Origin: Firmicutes bacterium UBA4881
Lineage (GTDB): Bacteria; Bacillota; DTU065
Reading direction: 5' to 3'
Length of the DNA stretch: 45,339 bases
NCBI GenBank assembly: GCA_002399235.1
Contig: DHDH01000003.1
Span: forward strand, 7,184-52,522
Position numbers and translations under genes: made by a program
Notes under the pieces: model-generated
What the model was told of the DNA's origin: nothing
The model's database searches: none
The model's input: the letters and a program-made list of their open reading frames with translations, nothing else
Shown: in pieces, positions 7,893-16,031 of the stretch
How the letters are laid out: the number at the start of each line of letters is the position of its first letter
Numbering within the stretch: position 1 is the stretch's first letter

Positions 7893-8125
7893 TATACCCC
7901 ATTTGATGGACAGATATCACTCGTATATAATTCGGCAACTACGAATAGGTAAAAACTATTATGTTCAGGAGTTCAAAGCAGAAGAGATCAAGATGGTTTT
8001 AGAGGGAAAGAAGAGTCCGCTAGAGATACACCAAACAAAAAACTTATATTGAATATTACAGATATCCCAACCGATGAAGGTTGGCTTTATGTAGCTGTAG
8101 TAAGGACCTTTGTGGTGGGAAAACA
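7893..8125 (+). mobile_element. Relic of an IS3-type insertion sequence
   Basis: Broken transposase pieces are visible. At about 7966-8050 there is VQEFKAEEIKMVLEGKK, like the start of an IS3-family OrfA. At 8049-8128 there is an OrfB-like ITDIPTDEGWLYVAVV, which matches the segment around the first catalytic Asp of the DDE domain (usually DITYIPTDEGWLYLA) and then hits a stop. Most of both ORFs is deleted. The string CCCCATTTGATGGACA at about 7898-7914 resembles IS3-group end sequences; that is recollection, not a verified match. The element cannot move on its own. Confidence 0.55.
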
Positions 8126-8170
8126 ATAGGCTTATCATAGTCAGAGCGGACGGCAAAAGGCCTACTTAAA

Positions 8171-8436
8171 AGTCATTGGAAAGATCAATCTATGGAAGGT
8201 GATGTTGTTGCTTGTGCTTGTGTTGGTCAATCGAGGTATAAATACTACGAAGACGACCTCGAATTAATCTTCGTCTATTGCTTACCGGATTATTTGGGTA
8301 TTCCTTGATGGAGAAGGTAAGGGATTATGCAAAGAGGAATGTTTATCAATGTGTGGTTCTTTGGGTCTGGGAAGGAAATAAACGTGTTGTACAGTTCTAT
8401 CAAAGAGCAGGTTATTTTCTAATGGATATACAATGA
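8171..8436 (+). pseudogene. Broken GNAT N-acetyltransferase
   Basis: The first half reads EGDVVACACVGQSRYKYY...LELIFVYCLPDYLG and stops at TGA 8306-8308. The second half continues in another frame from 8305 as LMEKVRDYAKRN...VVLWVWEGNKRVVQFYQRAG and ends at 8434-8436. Together they match the central and C-terminal GNAT fold, but the acetyl-CoA loop (Q/R-x-x-G-x-G/A) between them is missing and the frame is shifted. N-terminal sequence is absent, perhaps removed when the neighbouring IS relic inserted. Confidence 0.6.
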
Positions 8437-8537
8437 ATGCCGTTGTAAGCGAAGCCAATAAGCAGAAGTAAGATATATATGAAATCAAGTAGATGTAAGT
8501 TAACTAGATAAGCTGGTATTATGGGGGCGATAGTGGT

Positions 8538-9248
8538 ATGGAAATAAGAGCAGTTGATGAATATAACGAACACGGTCATTTGATTTATTCAGAGAATTAC
8601 ATTGGCGCATATGTGAGAGGTCGAGAGAGGGAAGAGGCGCTAAATAAATTCAGGTCTGAAATAAAGCAGTATGCTGCGTGGTCGGGAGACGAAATCGTTA
8701 ATTCTAAGTGTTCAATCATAATCGCTCAGGAAAAAATAAGTTCATTGCAAGTGTCCGACGCGGATTCAGATGTGCTATTCAACAGTGAGATTTCGCCGCT
8801 TAAACAGGGTGAATATGATAGGGTAAAATCTCTATCGTTAAAATCGGCAAAAGACTTTTTGTTGCTGTATCAATCGATCCCGGACAAAGTTGGAACAACG
8901 CTTTCTCCACGCAAGACTTTTTATGGTGATGTGCCAATTTCTGCACAGGAAATGTATGAACACACAAAGAATGTCAATGATTACTATTTTAGCGAAATAA
9001 ATGTACCTGCAACAAATGAGCCTGACATTTATACTTGCAGAGTGAGAGCTTTTGAGGAATTAGAGAAACAGCCAAATTTCTTGAAAAATCTTGTTTACAA
9101 CGGAAGTTATGGCGAACAGTGGTCACTCAGAAAGGTATGCCGTAGGTTTATCTGGCACGATCGGATCCATGCAAAAGCGATGTATAGAATGGCAACCAAG
9201 CTCTGTGGTATAGAAAATGTAAGTAACCCATTCTGTTTCATAATTTGA
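8538..9248 (+). CDS. Uncharacterised protein with DinB-like C-terminus
   Basis: 236 residues. The N-terminal 60 residues contain YIGAYVRGREREEALNKF, reminiscent of short HicB-like or glycine-rich strands. The C-terminal 90 residues (EMYEHTKNVNDYYFSEI, then SLRKVCRRFIWHDRIHAKAM) fit the helical DinB-like fold, in which spaced His residues can bind a metal; H211 and H215 (in WHDRIHAKAM) are plausible ligands. No membrane segments or signal peptide. A GGGGGCG purine run precedes the ATG. It is flanked by decayed genes but is itself intact. The function is unknown; related uncharacterised proteins occur in clostridia. Confidence 0.65.
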   Translation: MEIRAVDEYNEHGHLIYSENYIGAYVRGREREEALNKFRSEIKQYAAWSGDEIVNSKCSIIIAQEKISSLQVSDADSDVLFNSEISPLKQGEYDRVKSLSLKSAKDFLLLYQSIPDKVGTTLSPRKTFYGDVPISAQEMYEHTKNVNDYYFSEINVPATNEPDIYTCRVRAFEELEKQPNFLKNLVYNGSYGEQWSLRKVCRRFIWHDRIHAKAMYRMATKLCGIENVSNPFCFII

Positions 9249-9263
9249 GGAACCAGATTAACT

Positions 9264-9377
9264 GCGGTAAATAATGCTTGTATTTGTTTATAGGAAAATT
9301 TTGATGATCATAACCTAGAAGAATACGAAAAAGTAATGGATGTAAATTTTTATGGGGCAAATTTAATCGTTAGGGGG
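9264..9377 (+). pseudogene. Middle fragment of a short-chain dehydrogenase
   Basis: Two frames hold adjoining SDR pieces. AVNNACICL (9264-9290) resembles the NNAG motif. After a TAG, ENFDDHNLEEYEKVMDVNFY (from 9291) continues into VMDVNFYGANLIVRGM, the usual V-x-D-V-N-x-x-G-x-x-x-x-x-R segment that follows NNAG in SDR enzymes. No complete SDR is present. The fragment runs straight into the start of the glycosylase gene. Confidence 0.5.
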
Positions 9378-9383
9378 ATGCAA

Positions 9384-10208
9384 ATGCTTGAATTACCAGA
9401 GGCAATGGTTATAGCTAGGCAAATCAATGAAAGTCTCTATGGGAAAAGAATAATTAAGGTGATTGCTGCTAATCACCCTCATAAGTTTGCTTGGTATTTT
9501 GGCGATCCAAATAAATATCCTGATTTACTATTAAATAAGACAATCGGTAACGCTGTTAATTATGGTGGATTAGTAGAAATAAAAGTTGGCCAGGTTAGAA
9601 TGCTTTTTGGAGATGGGGTAAACCTCCGCTATTATGAAAAAGATAAAGTGCTACCTAAAAAGCACCAGTTGCTGATAGAATTTGATGATCATTCTCACTT
9701 GGTGGCTACTGTGCAGATGTATGGGGGTATATGGATCTTTGTAGATGGCCAAAACGATAACCCCTATTACTTAGTTGCAAAAGAAAAGCCCAGCCCACTT
9801 TCTGATGATTTTACAGAAGAGTATTTTACTGAGCTAATTAACTTGTGTAAAGATTCGTTGTCGCTAAAAGCTTTTCTAGCGACTGAACAGCGTATACCAG
9901 GACTGGGTAATGGTGTTGTACAAGATATCTTGTTTAATGCACAACTTCACCCAAAGAAAAAACTTAAAACCTTAACACCAGCTAATAAAAAAGCACTCTA
10001 TATGTCTATAAAATCTACCCTTGATAAAATGCAGTTAGAGGGTGGGAGAGATACGGAACATGACTTATATGGTTCATTATGTAGCTATAGAACGATTCTT
10101 AGTAAGAATACTCTAGGTCGACCTTGTTTAATATGCAAAACAATAATTAAAAAAGAAACTTATTTGGGTGGTAGTATTTACTTTTGTGCAGGGTGTCAAA
10201 AGCAATAA
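9384..10208 (+). CDS. Fpg/Nei-family DNA glycosylase-like protein, atypical N-terminus
   Basis: 274 residues with the full Fpg/Nei layout: N-terminal beta-sandwich, a helix-two-turn-helix (RIPGLGNGVVQDILFNAQ, about 171-188) and a C-terminal zinc finger (C-L-I-C ... C-A-G-C). The family excises oxidised bases using the amine of Pro just after the initiator Met. Here the N-terminus is MLELPEA, so Leu replaces that Pro while the following Glu is kept. The start at 9384 is fixed by AGGGGG 6 bases upstream; a longer frame from 9336 is the SDR relic. Without the Pro nucleophile the usual lyase chemistry is doubtful, and it may only bind damaged DNA or use another residue. Confidence 0.85.
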   Translation: MLELPEAMVIARQINESLYGKRIIKVIAANHPHKFAWYFGDPNKYPDLLLNKTIGNAVNYGGLVEIKVGQVRMLFGDGVNLRYYEKDKVLPKKHQLLIEFDDHSHLVATVQMYGGIWIFVDGQNDNPYYLVAKEKPSPLSDDFTEEYFTELINLCKDSLSLKAFLATEQRIPGLGNGVVQDILFNAQLHPKKKLKTLTPANKKALYMSIKSTLDKMQLEGGRDTEHDLYGSLCSYRTILSKNTLGRPCLICKTIIKKETYLGGSIYFCAGCQKQ

Positions 10209-10223
10209 GGTCATTGTTTTACA

Positions 10224-10640
10224 TTATACTTTCTCTAAATTTTTACATCTCTTGATAAGTTCGTCGATAAATTCTTGGCGATTTATCGGTGAGATAACAG
10301 TGGTACCTAGTAGATATCCTTTACCATGTTCTTTAATTTCAACACGTTTAGAAGAAAGAGCCATAGATGAAAGTAGGTTTTGGACAAGTTTTATCGATTT
10401 GATATCGTCATATTTAATTCTCTTGAAGAAGGGACCACTTTTACAGAGAAGGTAACCTTCTCGAAATTCGTAATAAGTACCCAAATAGAGCCATAAGAGG
10501 AATAACACCATTGGTATTATTGTAATGTAACCAATAACCAGTTCGTCTTCTTGAATATATTTAAATCTAAATAAAAGTAGTGGAACAAGAGTCCAGAATA
10601 AAAGGCGAATCCACCAATCAACAGCTGATTTAATACGCAA
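10224..10640 (-). CDS. Membrane-anchored PH-domain (bPH) protein
   Basis: About 138 residues. Two hydrophobic helices lie in the first 55 residues, then a small beta-rich domain (YYEFREGYLLCKSGPFFKRI through ISPINRQEFIDEL) matching bacterial PH domains of the DUF1200/bPH type found in low-G+C Gram-positives. The start is TTG at 10638-10640 because AAGGAG ends 8 bases upstream; a GTG at 10649 overlaps that site. It faces the glycosylase gene tail to tail, 15 bases apart. Such proteins are usually unstudied membrane accessories. Confidence 0.75.
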   Translation of the reverse strand: MRIKSAVDWWIRLLFWTLVPLLLFRFKYIQEDELVIGYITIIPMVLFLLWLYLGTYYEFREGYLLCKSGPFFKRIKYDDIKSIKLVQNLLSSMALSSKRVEIKEHGKGYLLGTTVISPINRQEFIDELIKRCKNLEKV

Positions 10641-10649
10641 ATAACTCAC

Positions 10650-11146
10650 TCCTTAATCGCTCTTTGGGAAATTATACTACAAGCTAGTGGGAATACTTTA
10701 CAGTTATAAAAAATGAATGCTTATAATCTAAGTTCAAAAGTTTCTCAACAATGATGGGGTAGGTAAGTAGGAAGGAAGAATTTGAAAAATTCAACATGGC
10801 CTACGGCATAAGTTTCTTCTGGTGAATCTGGGCACAGTTATAGTGCTACCATGTAGTTTCTATCGTTGTTATAATAGCATTTATTACTTACCGTTTATTT
10901 TCTTTGTATGCTTTATAAGTATTTTCACGAATTTAGGTTAATTACCTTCGCTAGCTAACATAAATAATTGCCAGAACTTAAGTGTCAATTTTAAGTCAAA
11001 TGAAGCTTTCTAAACCATATAATTCCTATACTATGGTAATTAAGTATATAATTATAAAAAGCCTTGGCATAAAAATTTTCTAGGTAGCTAGTATAGCCAG
11101 ATTGCTGTTTTATGTACTCTATAATTAAATCAATAGGAGAAGAAAA
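10650..11146. other. Intergenic stretch without recognisable gene
   Basis: About 500 A+T-rich bases between the PH-domain gene and the acetyltransferase. I see no coding frame with a ribosome site, no strong hairpin and no repeat. Promoter-like TATAAT strings occur near 11120 without a well-spaced -35. Confidence 0.5.
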
Positions 11147-11728
11147 GTGCTTAGTTTATCGCATAAAGGAACTATAAAATTGGAAACTGAAAGGTTGTTA
11201 TTGAGGCGTTTTGTAATAGCTGACGCTAACGATGTCTTTGAAAATTGGGCTAACGATGCAGAGGTAACCAAATACTTAACCTGGCAACCACATAAAAACA
11301 GTGCTGTTACCCGCCAGAGATTATCGAGTTGGGAACAGAGATATAAAAATCCTACTTTCTACAGTTGGGCAATTGTTCCGAAAGACTTTGGTAAGGTCAT
11401 TGGTTCAATATCTATTATTGGTCTTCACGAAAAGAACCTGCGTGCAGAAGTTGTTTATTGCCTCAGCAAGGCTTTTTGGGGTCAAGGTATTATGACAGAA
11501 GCCTTAAAAAAAGTGATAGAATTTATGTTTACTGAGGTTAATATTAACCGACTACAAGCTAAACATTATTCGGATAATATTGCTTCAGGAAAAGTTATGC
11601 TAAAGGTTGGAATGAAGTATGAGGGTACTCTTAGGCAATCTGCCATAAATAATAGTGGGCAACTAGTTGATAATAAAGTTTATGCAATCTTGAAAGAGGA
11701 GTATCTACAAAAAGAGAATTCTTTTTGA
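11147..11728 (+). CDS. GNAT acetyltransferase, RimJ/RimL-like
   Basis: 193 residues. ETERLLLRRFVIADANDVFE at 12-31 is the standard opening of the RimJ/RimL/YdaF-type group, which acetylates protein N-termini or small amines with acetyl-CoA. The acetyl-CoA loop is CLSKAFWGQGIMTEALK (about 105-121, Q-G-x-x-x-E-A), and NINRLQAKHYSDNIASGKVM contains the conserved N-x-x-S. The GTG start has AGGAG 7 bases upstream. It is monocistronic with its own terminator. The substrate cannot be told. Confidence 0.85.
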   Translation: MLSLSHKGTIKLETERLLLRRFVIADANDVFENWANDAEVTKYLTWQPHKNSAVTRQRLSSWEQRYKNPTFYSWAIVPKDFGKVIGSISIIGLHEKNLRAEVVYCLSKAFWGQGIMTEALKKVIEFMFTEVNINRLQAKHYSDNIASGKVMLKVGMKYEGTLRQSAINNSGQLVDNKVYAILKEEYLQKENSF

Positions 11729-11786
11729 CAAGGTAACTTATTTGTTTAGATAGCATGGTTAATTTTATTTTTCCTAGAGAAAAAGG

Positions 11787-11816
11787 AAGTCCACCTGTGT
11801 CGGGTGGACTTTTAAT
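11787..11816 (+). terminator. Terminator after the acetyltransferase gene
   Basis: AAGTCCACC (11787-11795) pairs with GGTGGACTT (11803-11811) around a short loop, followed by TTAATTT. Confidence 0.8.
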
Positions 11817-11847
11817 TTACGGGAATTTAGCTTCAATAAAAATATGA

Positions 11848-12735
11848 CTAATCGAGGTTAGTAATGAAAAAGGAGAAGAATTGGTCGATCTCTTTTTTAT
11901 CAAGATCATGATCTTGATAAATAAAGTTAAACTCACGCTTAAGGACAAAATCGGCTATGTCAATTGCTACTAAACTACCATTTCTTATATCATTTAGAGC
12001 AGCATCTTTGTACATAAAGCTAATTCCTATCCCGTCTTTAACTAACTGCTTGATAACGTTAACATTACCAATCTCAATAATGTTATTAAAGCTTTCAAGA
12101 GTAAAGTTTTTATCATATAACCCTCTTTCTAATACTTCTCGTGAGCCAGAACCTTTTTCGCGGATGACAAGAGTCTCGTTAATTAGATCGTTTAAGTAAA
12201 CATTGTTTTGCTCATGGAGAGGGTGCCTACTCGATGCAGTTAAGATAAAATCAGCAAGTTTATACAAACGTGATGAGAAGTCTGCTTTATTAAATAACCC
12301 TTCAACTAAAGCGAAGTGGATCTCACCACTTCTTAACATCTTAAGTATAGTTTCGGTATTATCCACATACATAGTCATGTTATATTCGCTAAAGGTTTTT
12401 ATTAGTTTTTTCATTAGAGGTGCCAGTGTAAACTCACCAATGGTCATGGTGGCAGCAAATCTAATAGATTTTTTCTTTTGGTTGAGTTCGCTAATTTTTT
12501 CAGCAATGCTTCTTTCACTCGTCTTTACGTGTTGAGCATATTTGTAGAGAAGTTCTCCTGCTTTAGTTAGACTTAACCTTTTATTGGCATAGGTAAATAA
12601 CTTACACTGATATTGTTTCTCTAAAAACTGCATATGTTGAGTAACTGCAGGTTGTGTTAGACAAAGCTCTTCAGCTGCCTTCGTATAGCTTAAATGTTTA
12701 CAGACAACTAAAAAAGACTCTAAACGCGAATCCAC
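11848..12735 (-). CDS. LysR-family transcriptional regulator
   Basis: 295 residues. The N-terminal winged helix-turn-helix reads LSYTKAAEELCLTQPAVTQH at 14-33, followed by a linker helix and a periplasmic-binding-like co-inducer domain (about 90-295). The start is GTG at 12733-12735 with AAGGGG 11 bases upstream. It is divergent from the YeiH-type exporter 114 bases away. LysR regulators paired this way (YeiE/CysL-like) usually activate their neighbour, so this protein probably controls that exporter. The effector is unknown. Confidence 0.9.
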   Translation of the reverse strand: MDSRLESFLVVCKHLSYTKAAEELCLTQPAVTQHMQFLEKQYQCKLFTYANKRLSLTKAGELLYKYAQHVKTSERSIAEKISELNQKKKSIRFAATMTIGEFTLAPLMKKLIKTFSEYNMTMYVDNTETILKMLRSGEIHFALVEGLFNKADFSSRLYKLADFILTASSRHPLHEQNNVYLNDLINETLVIREKGSGSREVLERGLYDKNFTLESFNNIIEIGNVNVIKQLVKDGIGISFMYKDAALNDIRNGSLVAIDIADFVLKREFNFIYQDHDLDKKEIDQFFSFFITNLD

Positions 12736-12780
12736 TTTCTAATTCACCCCTTAATAAATGTTACTTATAGAATCATAAAT

Positions 12781-12796
12781 ATATATAATTATATAT
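12781..12796. promoter_or_regulatory. Palindrome between lysR and yeiH-like genes
   Basis: ATATATAATTATATAT is a perfect 16-base palindrome in the middle of the divergent intergenic region, where a LysR regulator would bind. Because it is only A and T it may be fortuitous or part of overlapping promoters. Confidence 0.35.
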
Positions 12797-12849
12797 TATG
12801 AGTACTCAGTGGTAAGATCAAGAGGATGTTTAAATAAGGGGCTGATTTT

Positions 12850-13884
12850 ATGAGAGTTTTTCAAAAATATTTACCTGGAGTACTTACAACAATTTTATTA
12901 GCACTGGTGTCAATTTTTTTGAGTGGACTCATACCTTATCAATTAATTAGTGCTGGCGTTTTTGCTTTGTTAATTGGTATTTATTTAAATCCTCTGGTCT
13001 CTAAGTACACCAAATGTGGGCCTGGTTTTGATTTAACATCAAAGAAGGTATTAAGGCTAGCGATTATTCTCATGGGAGCTTCGCTTAGTTTCTCTCAGGT
13101 TGTAGAGGTTGGTAAGTTTTCCCTGTTTGTGATGGTTTTTACACTGATAACAGCTTTTGGTGGCGGGTATCTATTAGGTAAAGCTTTTAATATGAATTGG
13201 AAGTTATCATCTTTAATATCAGCAGGTACAGGTATCTGTGGTGGTTCTGCAGTGGCAGCTATTGCCCCAGTTATTGAAGCCGAAGACAGTGACATTGCTT
13301 ATGCTATCTCGGCTACCTTTATTTTTGACATTGTTATGGTTATCCTCTTTCCGATTATGGGTAGATATTTTAATATGACAGATCTAGGTTACGGGTTATG
13401 GACGGGAACCGCAGTAAACGATACCTCATCTGTAGTGGCAGCTGGCTATGCTTTTTCGGATGCAGCAGGAAGTTTTTCGGTTATAGTCAAGCTGACACGA
13501 ACTTTATCTATTGTACCGATTGTCTTAATTTTTTCCTATATTAACGAAAGGTTAACTAGGAAAGCTAGCAATAGTGTTAACGACCAAGCTACTGTTCAAA
13601 GTAGAGAAAAGGTTGATATTAAAAAGATTTTCCCCTGGTTTATTCTTATGTTTTTGGCTGTTGTAGCCATAAAAAGCACAGGGATTATTCCCGAAATGAT
13701 CTGCCAATCAATTACAAAAACCAGTAAGTTTTTTATGGTTATGTCCTTAGGTGCTATTGGGCTAAAAACCAATTATAACAAGTTAGCTAAATCTGGATTT
13801 AAACCAATGTTGCACGGTTTCATCATTTCTGCTTTAGTGGTTATAGTTTCCTTTTTAGTACAAATGCTTGTGGGACAAGTTTAA
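12850..13884 (+). CDS. YeiH/UPF0324-family membrane protein, putative sulfate exporter
   Basis: 344 residues, about ten membrane helices. The inner signature SAGTGICGGSAVAAIAPVIE (about 124-143) and GTAVNDTSSVVAAGYAFSD are typical of the YeiH/UPF0324 family, often annotated as putative sulfate exporter. The start ATG has AAGGGG upstream. The divergent LysR gene supports inducible expression. The transported compound is not shown by sequence; sulfonate or sulfite-related export is a family-level suggestion only. Confidence 0.88.
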   Translation: MRVFQKYLPGVLTTILLALVSIFLSGLIPYQLISAGVFALLIGIYLNPLVSKYTKCGPGFDLTSKKVLRLAIILMGASLSFSQVVEVGKFSLFVMVFTLITAFGGGYLLGKAFNMNWKLSSLISAGTGICGGSAVAAIAPVIEAEDSDIAYAISATFIFDIVMVILFPIMGRYFNMTDLGYGLWTGTAVNDTSSVVAAGYAFSDAAGSFSVIVKLTRTLSIVPIVLIFSYINERLTRKASNSVNDQATVQSREKVDIKKIFPWFILMFLAVVAIKSTGIIPEMICQSITKTSKFFMVMSLGAIGLKTNYNKLAKSGFKPMLHGFIISALVVIVSFLVQMLVGQV

Positions 13885-13906
13885 TTTCTATTCTTTGTGG
13901 TAAAAG

Positions 13907-13962
13907 ATAGAGGTAGGTATTAGCCAGTTAGTTATACTCTCTACGGAACTAATCGCCTCTAT
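13907..13962 (+). other. Nested inverted repeat after the yeiH-like gene
   Basis: ATAGAGG (13907-13913) pairs with CCTCTAT (13956-13962), enclosing TTAGTT (13928-13933) with AACTAA (13947-13952). It may be a complex terminator or a structured leader; no long T run follows. The rest of 13885-14078 shows nothing clear. Confidence 0.4.
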
Positions 13963-14078
13963 TAGTTACTAAAGCTATTTTTGCTGATTTAAAGATTCAG
14001 CTAACCCTACCGGTGAAGGATATTTTGGCAAAGCACAGAATAAGTGTTTTACAAATTTTTCCAAAGAAGGATGGATGA

Positions 14079-14261
14079 ATGTTGGATCATTATAAGATGG
14101 TATTAAACTTCATCGCTCAAGCGGACAAGTCTCTTACGGCAGGAGAAATTGCTGAAGCAACTGGTATTGAGCGAAAAGATGTTGACAAGGTAATGAACAA
14201 ACTTAAAAAGGAAGAGAAGATAGTTTCTCCGAAACGTTGTTATTGGGAGATTAACAAGTAA
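14079..14261 (+). CDS. Small winged-helix DNA-binding protein
   Basis: 60 residues that are almost entirely one winged helix-turn-helix: LTAGEIAEATGIERKDVDKV (recognition region about 19-38) and a wing ending IVSPKRCYWEI. The start ATG has GAAGG 8 bases upstream and a clear terminator follows, so it is a stand-alone gene. It has no effector domain, so it may act as a constitutive DNA binder or a small partner protein. It resembles short transcriptional-regulator-like proteins of anaerobes; the target is unknown. Confidence 0.7.
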   Translation: MLDHYKMVLNFIAQADKSLTAGEIAEATGIERKDVDKVMNKLKKEEKIVSPKRCYWEINK

Positions 14262-14271
14262 GGTATTCTTT

Positions 14272-14302
14272 GGTAGATGGTTTAGGCCATCTACCTTCTA
14301 TC
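14272..14302 (+). terminator. Terminator after the winged-helix gene
   Basis: GGTAGATGG (14272-14280) pairs with CCATCTACC (14287-14295), followed by TTCTATCT. Confidence 0.75.
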
Positions 14303-14338
14303 TAGAACTCTTCTCGGGGAAAGTATTTAAAAATATAA

Positions 14339-14365
14339 AGACAGCAGTCTCTAAAACTGCTGTCT
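14339..14365 (-). terminator. Terminator of the hcp operon
   Basis: AGACAGCAGT (14339-14348) and ACTGCTGTCT (14356-14365) form a 10-base-pair stem with a 7-base loop, 7 bases past the hcp stop; on the minus strand it is followed by TTTATATTTTT. Confidence 0.85.
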
Positions 14366-14371
14366 TTAGTT

Positions 14372-15937
14372 TTAACCTAAAATAGCTTTTAAGTCTTCTG
14401 TAGGAGTACTAATTGGTTTTATAGCGAACTTTTCTACGAGGACTTGGAGAACATTAGCTGAGAAGAAAGCTGGAACAGTTGGTCCTAGGTAGATGTTTTT
14501 AATTCCTAATGCTAAGAGTGTGAGTAAGATGCAGACTGCTTTTTGCTCGTACCAAGAAAGAACTAGGGTTAAGGGTAATTCGTTTACATCGCAGTTAAAT
14601 GCATTAGAAAGCGCAAGAGCAACTTGAATTGCCGAGTAAGCATCGTTACATTGTCCCATATCCATAATTCTTGGAAGGCCACCAATTTCGCCAAGGTCTA
14701 AATCATTAAAACGATATTTACCACAAGCAAGGGTGAGGATAACAGTGTCTTTTGGTGTTTGTTTAACAAAATCTGTATAATAGTTTCTACCAGGTTTAGC
14801 ACCATCACAACCACCTACAAGGAAGAAGTGTTTAATAGCTCCGGATTTAACAGCATCAATTACTTGATCTGCTACACCTAAGACAGTATTTCTAGCAAAA
14901 CCTGTAATTAACTCAGAACCACCATTAATGCCTGTAAAGTGTTTATCTTCATCAAAGCCACCGAGTTCCAAAGCTTTTTCAATAACGGGTGTAAAATCTT
15001 TAGGACCTTGATTATTATCAGGGATATGCTTCATACCGGGATAACCAACAACTGCTGTGGTAAAGACACGATCTGCGTAGCTAGCTTTAGGTGGCATTAA
15101 ACAGTTTGTGGTAAAGAGAATTGGTGCAGGCAAATTATCAAATTCTTTTTGTTGGTTTTGCCAGGCAGTACCATAGTTACCCTTTAGATGAGGATACTTT
15201 TTTAATTCTGGATATCCATGAGCAGGTAACATCTCACCATGGGTATAGATATTAATCCCTTTACCTTCGGTTTGCTCTAAGAGATGTTTCAAATCGAGAA
15301 GGTCGTGGCCAGTTACGACAATAAATGGGCCTTTAGCTACATTGGTAGTTACTTTTGTTGGTACTGGGTGTCCATAGGTTGAGGTATTAGCTTCATCAAG
15401 TAGAGCCATAGCTTTTAGGTTAATTTCGCCAAATTCTTTGAGCAGCTCGAGCCATTCATCCATAGAATGTTCTGCTCTTAAATTAGCCATACCTTTATAA
15501 AACCAACCAGTAACTTCAGGATCTTCTTTCCCTAAAACATATGCATGCCAAGCATAAGCAGCCATACCACGAAGGCCTAATAACAAAGTGGAACGAAGAG
15601 ATACTACATCGGGATCTCCTTGCCAAAGAGCTTCTTCAGGATAGTCTTCAGCAATACCAATGTTGTTCTTTTCGTTTTGGATAGCTTTTTTTAGTTCTTC
15701 GATCCGATTATAATCAAAGTTAACGTTAGTAATAGTTGTAAATAAACCTTGCATCATTAGTTCGTTGGCTTTTGTTGTTGCTTTTTTACCTTGAGCTGCA
15801 CGAGCTAAGCCAATTAAAGCACAGGTTAGATCATCTTGGGAGTTCGCTACATCTGGTTGTTTGCCACAAACACCAACTTTTGTACAACCTTTGCCTTGAG
15901 CAGTTTGTTCACATTGAAAGCAAAACATGTTAGACAT
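14372..15937 (-). CDS. hcp: Hybrid cluster protein (hydroxylamine/NO reductase)
   Basis: 521 residues. The N-terminal cysteines 6, 9, 18 and 24 (FCFQCEQTAQGKGCTKVGVC) bind the cubane cluster. The hybrid Fe-S-O cluster ligands lie in the later motifs: NCLMPPKASY, GGSELITG, VGGCDGAKPGR, LACGKYRFN and GQCNDAYSA. Known members reduce nitric oxide to N2O or hydroxylamine to ammonia and protect anaerobes from nitrosative stress. It is the second gene of a minus-strand operon after a dicluster ferredoxin gene (94-base gap), with a divergent Crp/Fnr regulator. The length and spacing are of the clostridial class. Confidence 0.97.
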   Translation of the reverse strand: MSNMFCFQCEQTAQGKGCTKVGVCGKQPDVANSQDDLTCALIGLARAAQGKKATTKANELMMQGLFTTITNVNFDYNRIEELKKAIQNEKNNIGIAEDYPEEALWQGDPDVVSLRSTLLLGLRGMAAYAWHAYVLGKEDPEVTGWFYKGMANLRAEHSMDEWLELLKEFGEINLKAMALLDEANTSTYGHPVPTKVTTNVAKGPFIVVTGHDLLDLKHLLEQTEGKGINIYTHGEMLPAHGYPELKKYPHLKGNYGTAWQNQQKEFDNLPAPILFTTNCLMPPKASYADRVFTTAVVGYPGMKHIPDNNQGPKDFTPVIEKALELGGFDEDKHFTGINGGSELITGFARNTVLGVADQVIDAVKSGAIKHFFLVGGCDGAKPGRNYYTDFVKQTPKDTVILTLACGKYRFNDLDLGEIGGLPRIMDMGQCNDAYSAIQVALALSNAFNCDVNELPLTLVLSWYEQKAVCILLTLLALGIKNIYLGPTVPAFFSANVLQVLVEKFAIKPISTPTEDLKAILG

Positions 15938-16031
15938 TGAAAAACCTCCTTAGATAAATAAAATTAATCAGGATAAATAAATCTATCGAACTACTTAGTA
16001 AGGAATTAATGAATTTAGGGATAAAAACTTG

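Noticed and set aside
10168..10455. Plus-strand frame of 95 codons
   Set aside because: It overlaps the end of the glycosylase gene and runs antisense to the PH-domain gene; no ribosome site.
11957..12535. Two plus-strand frames opposite the LysR gene
   Set aside because: They are antisense to a clearly conserved LysR protein and look like composition artefacts.
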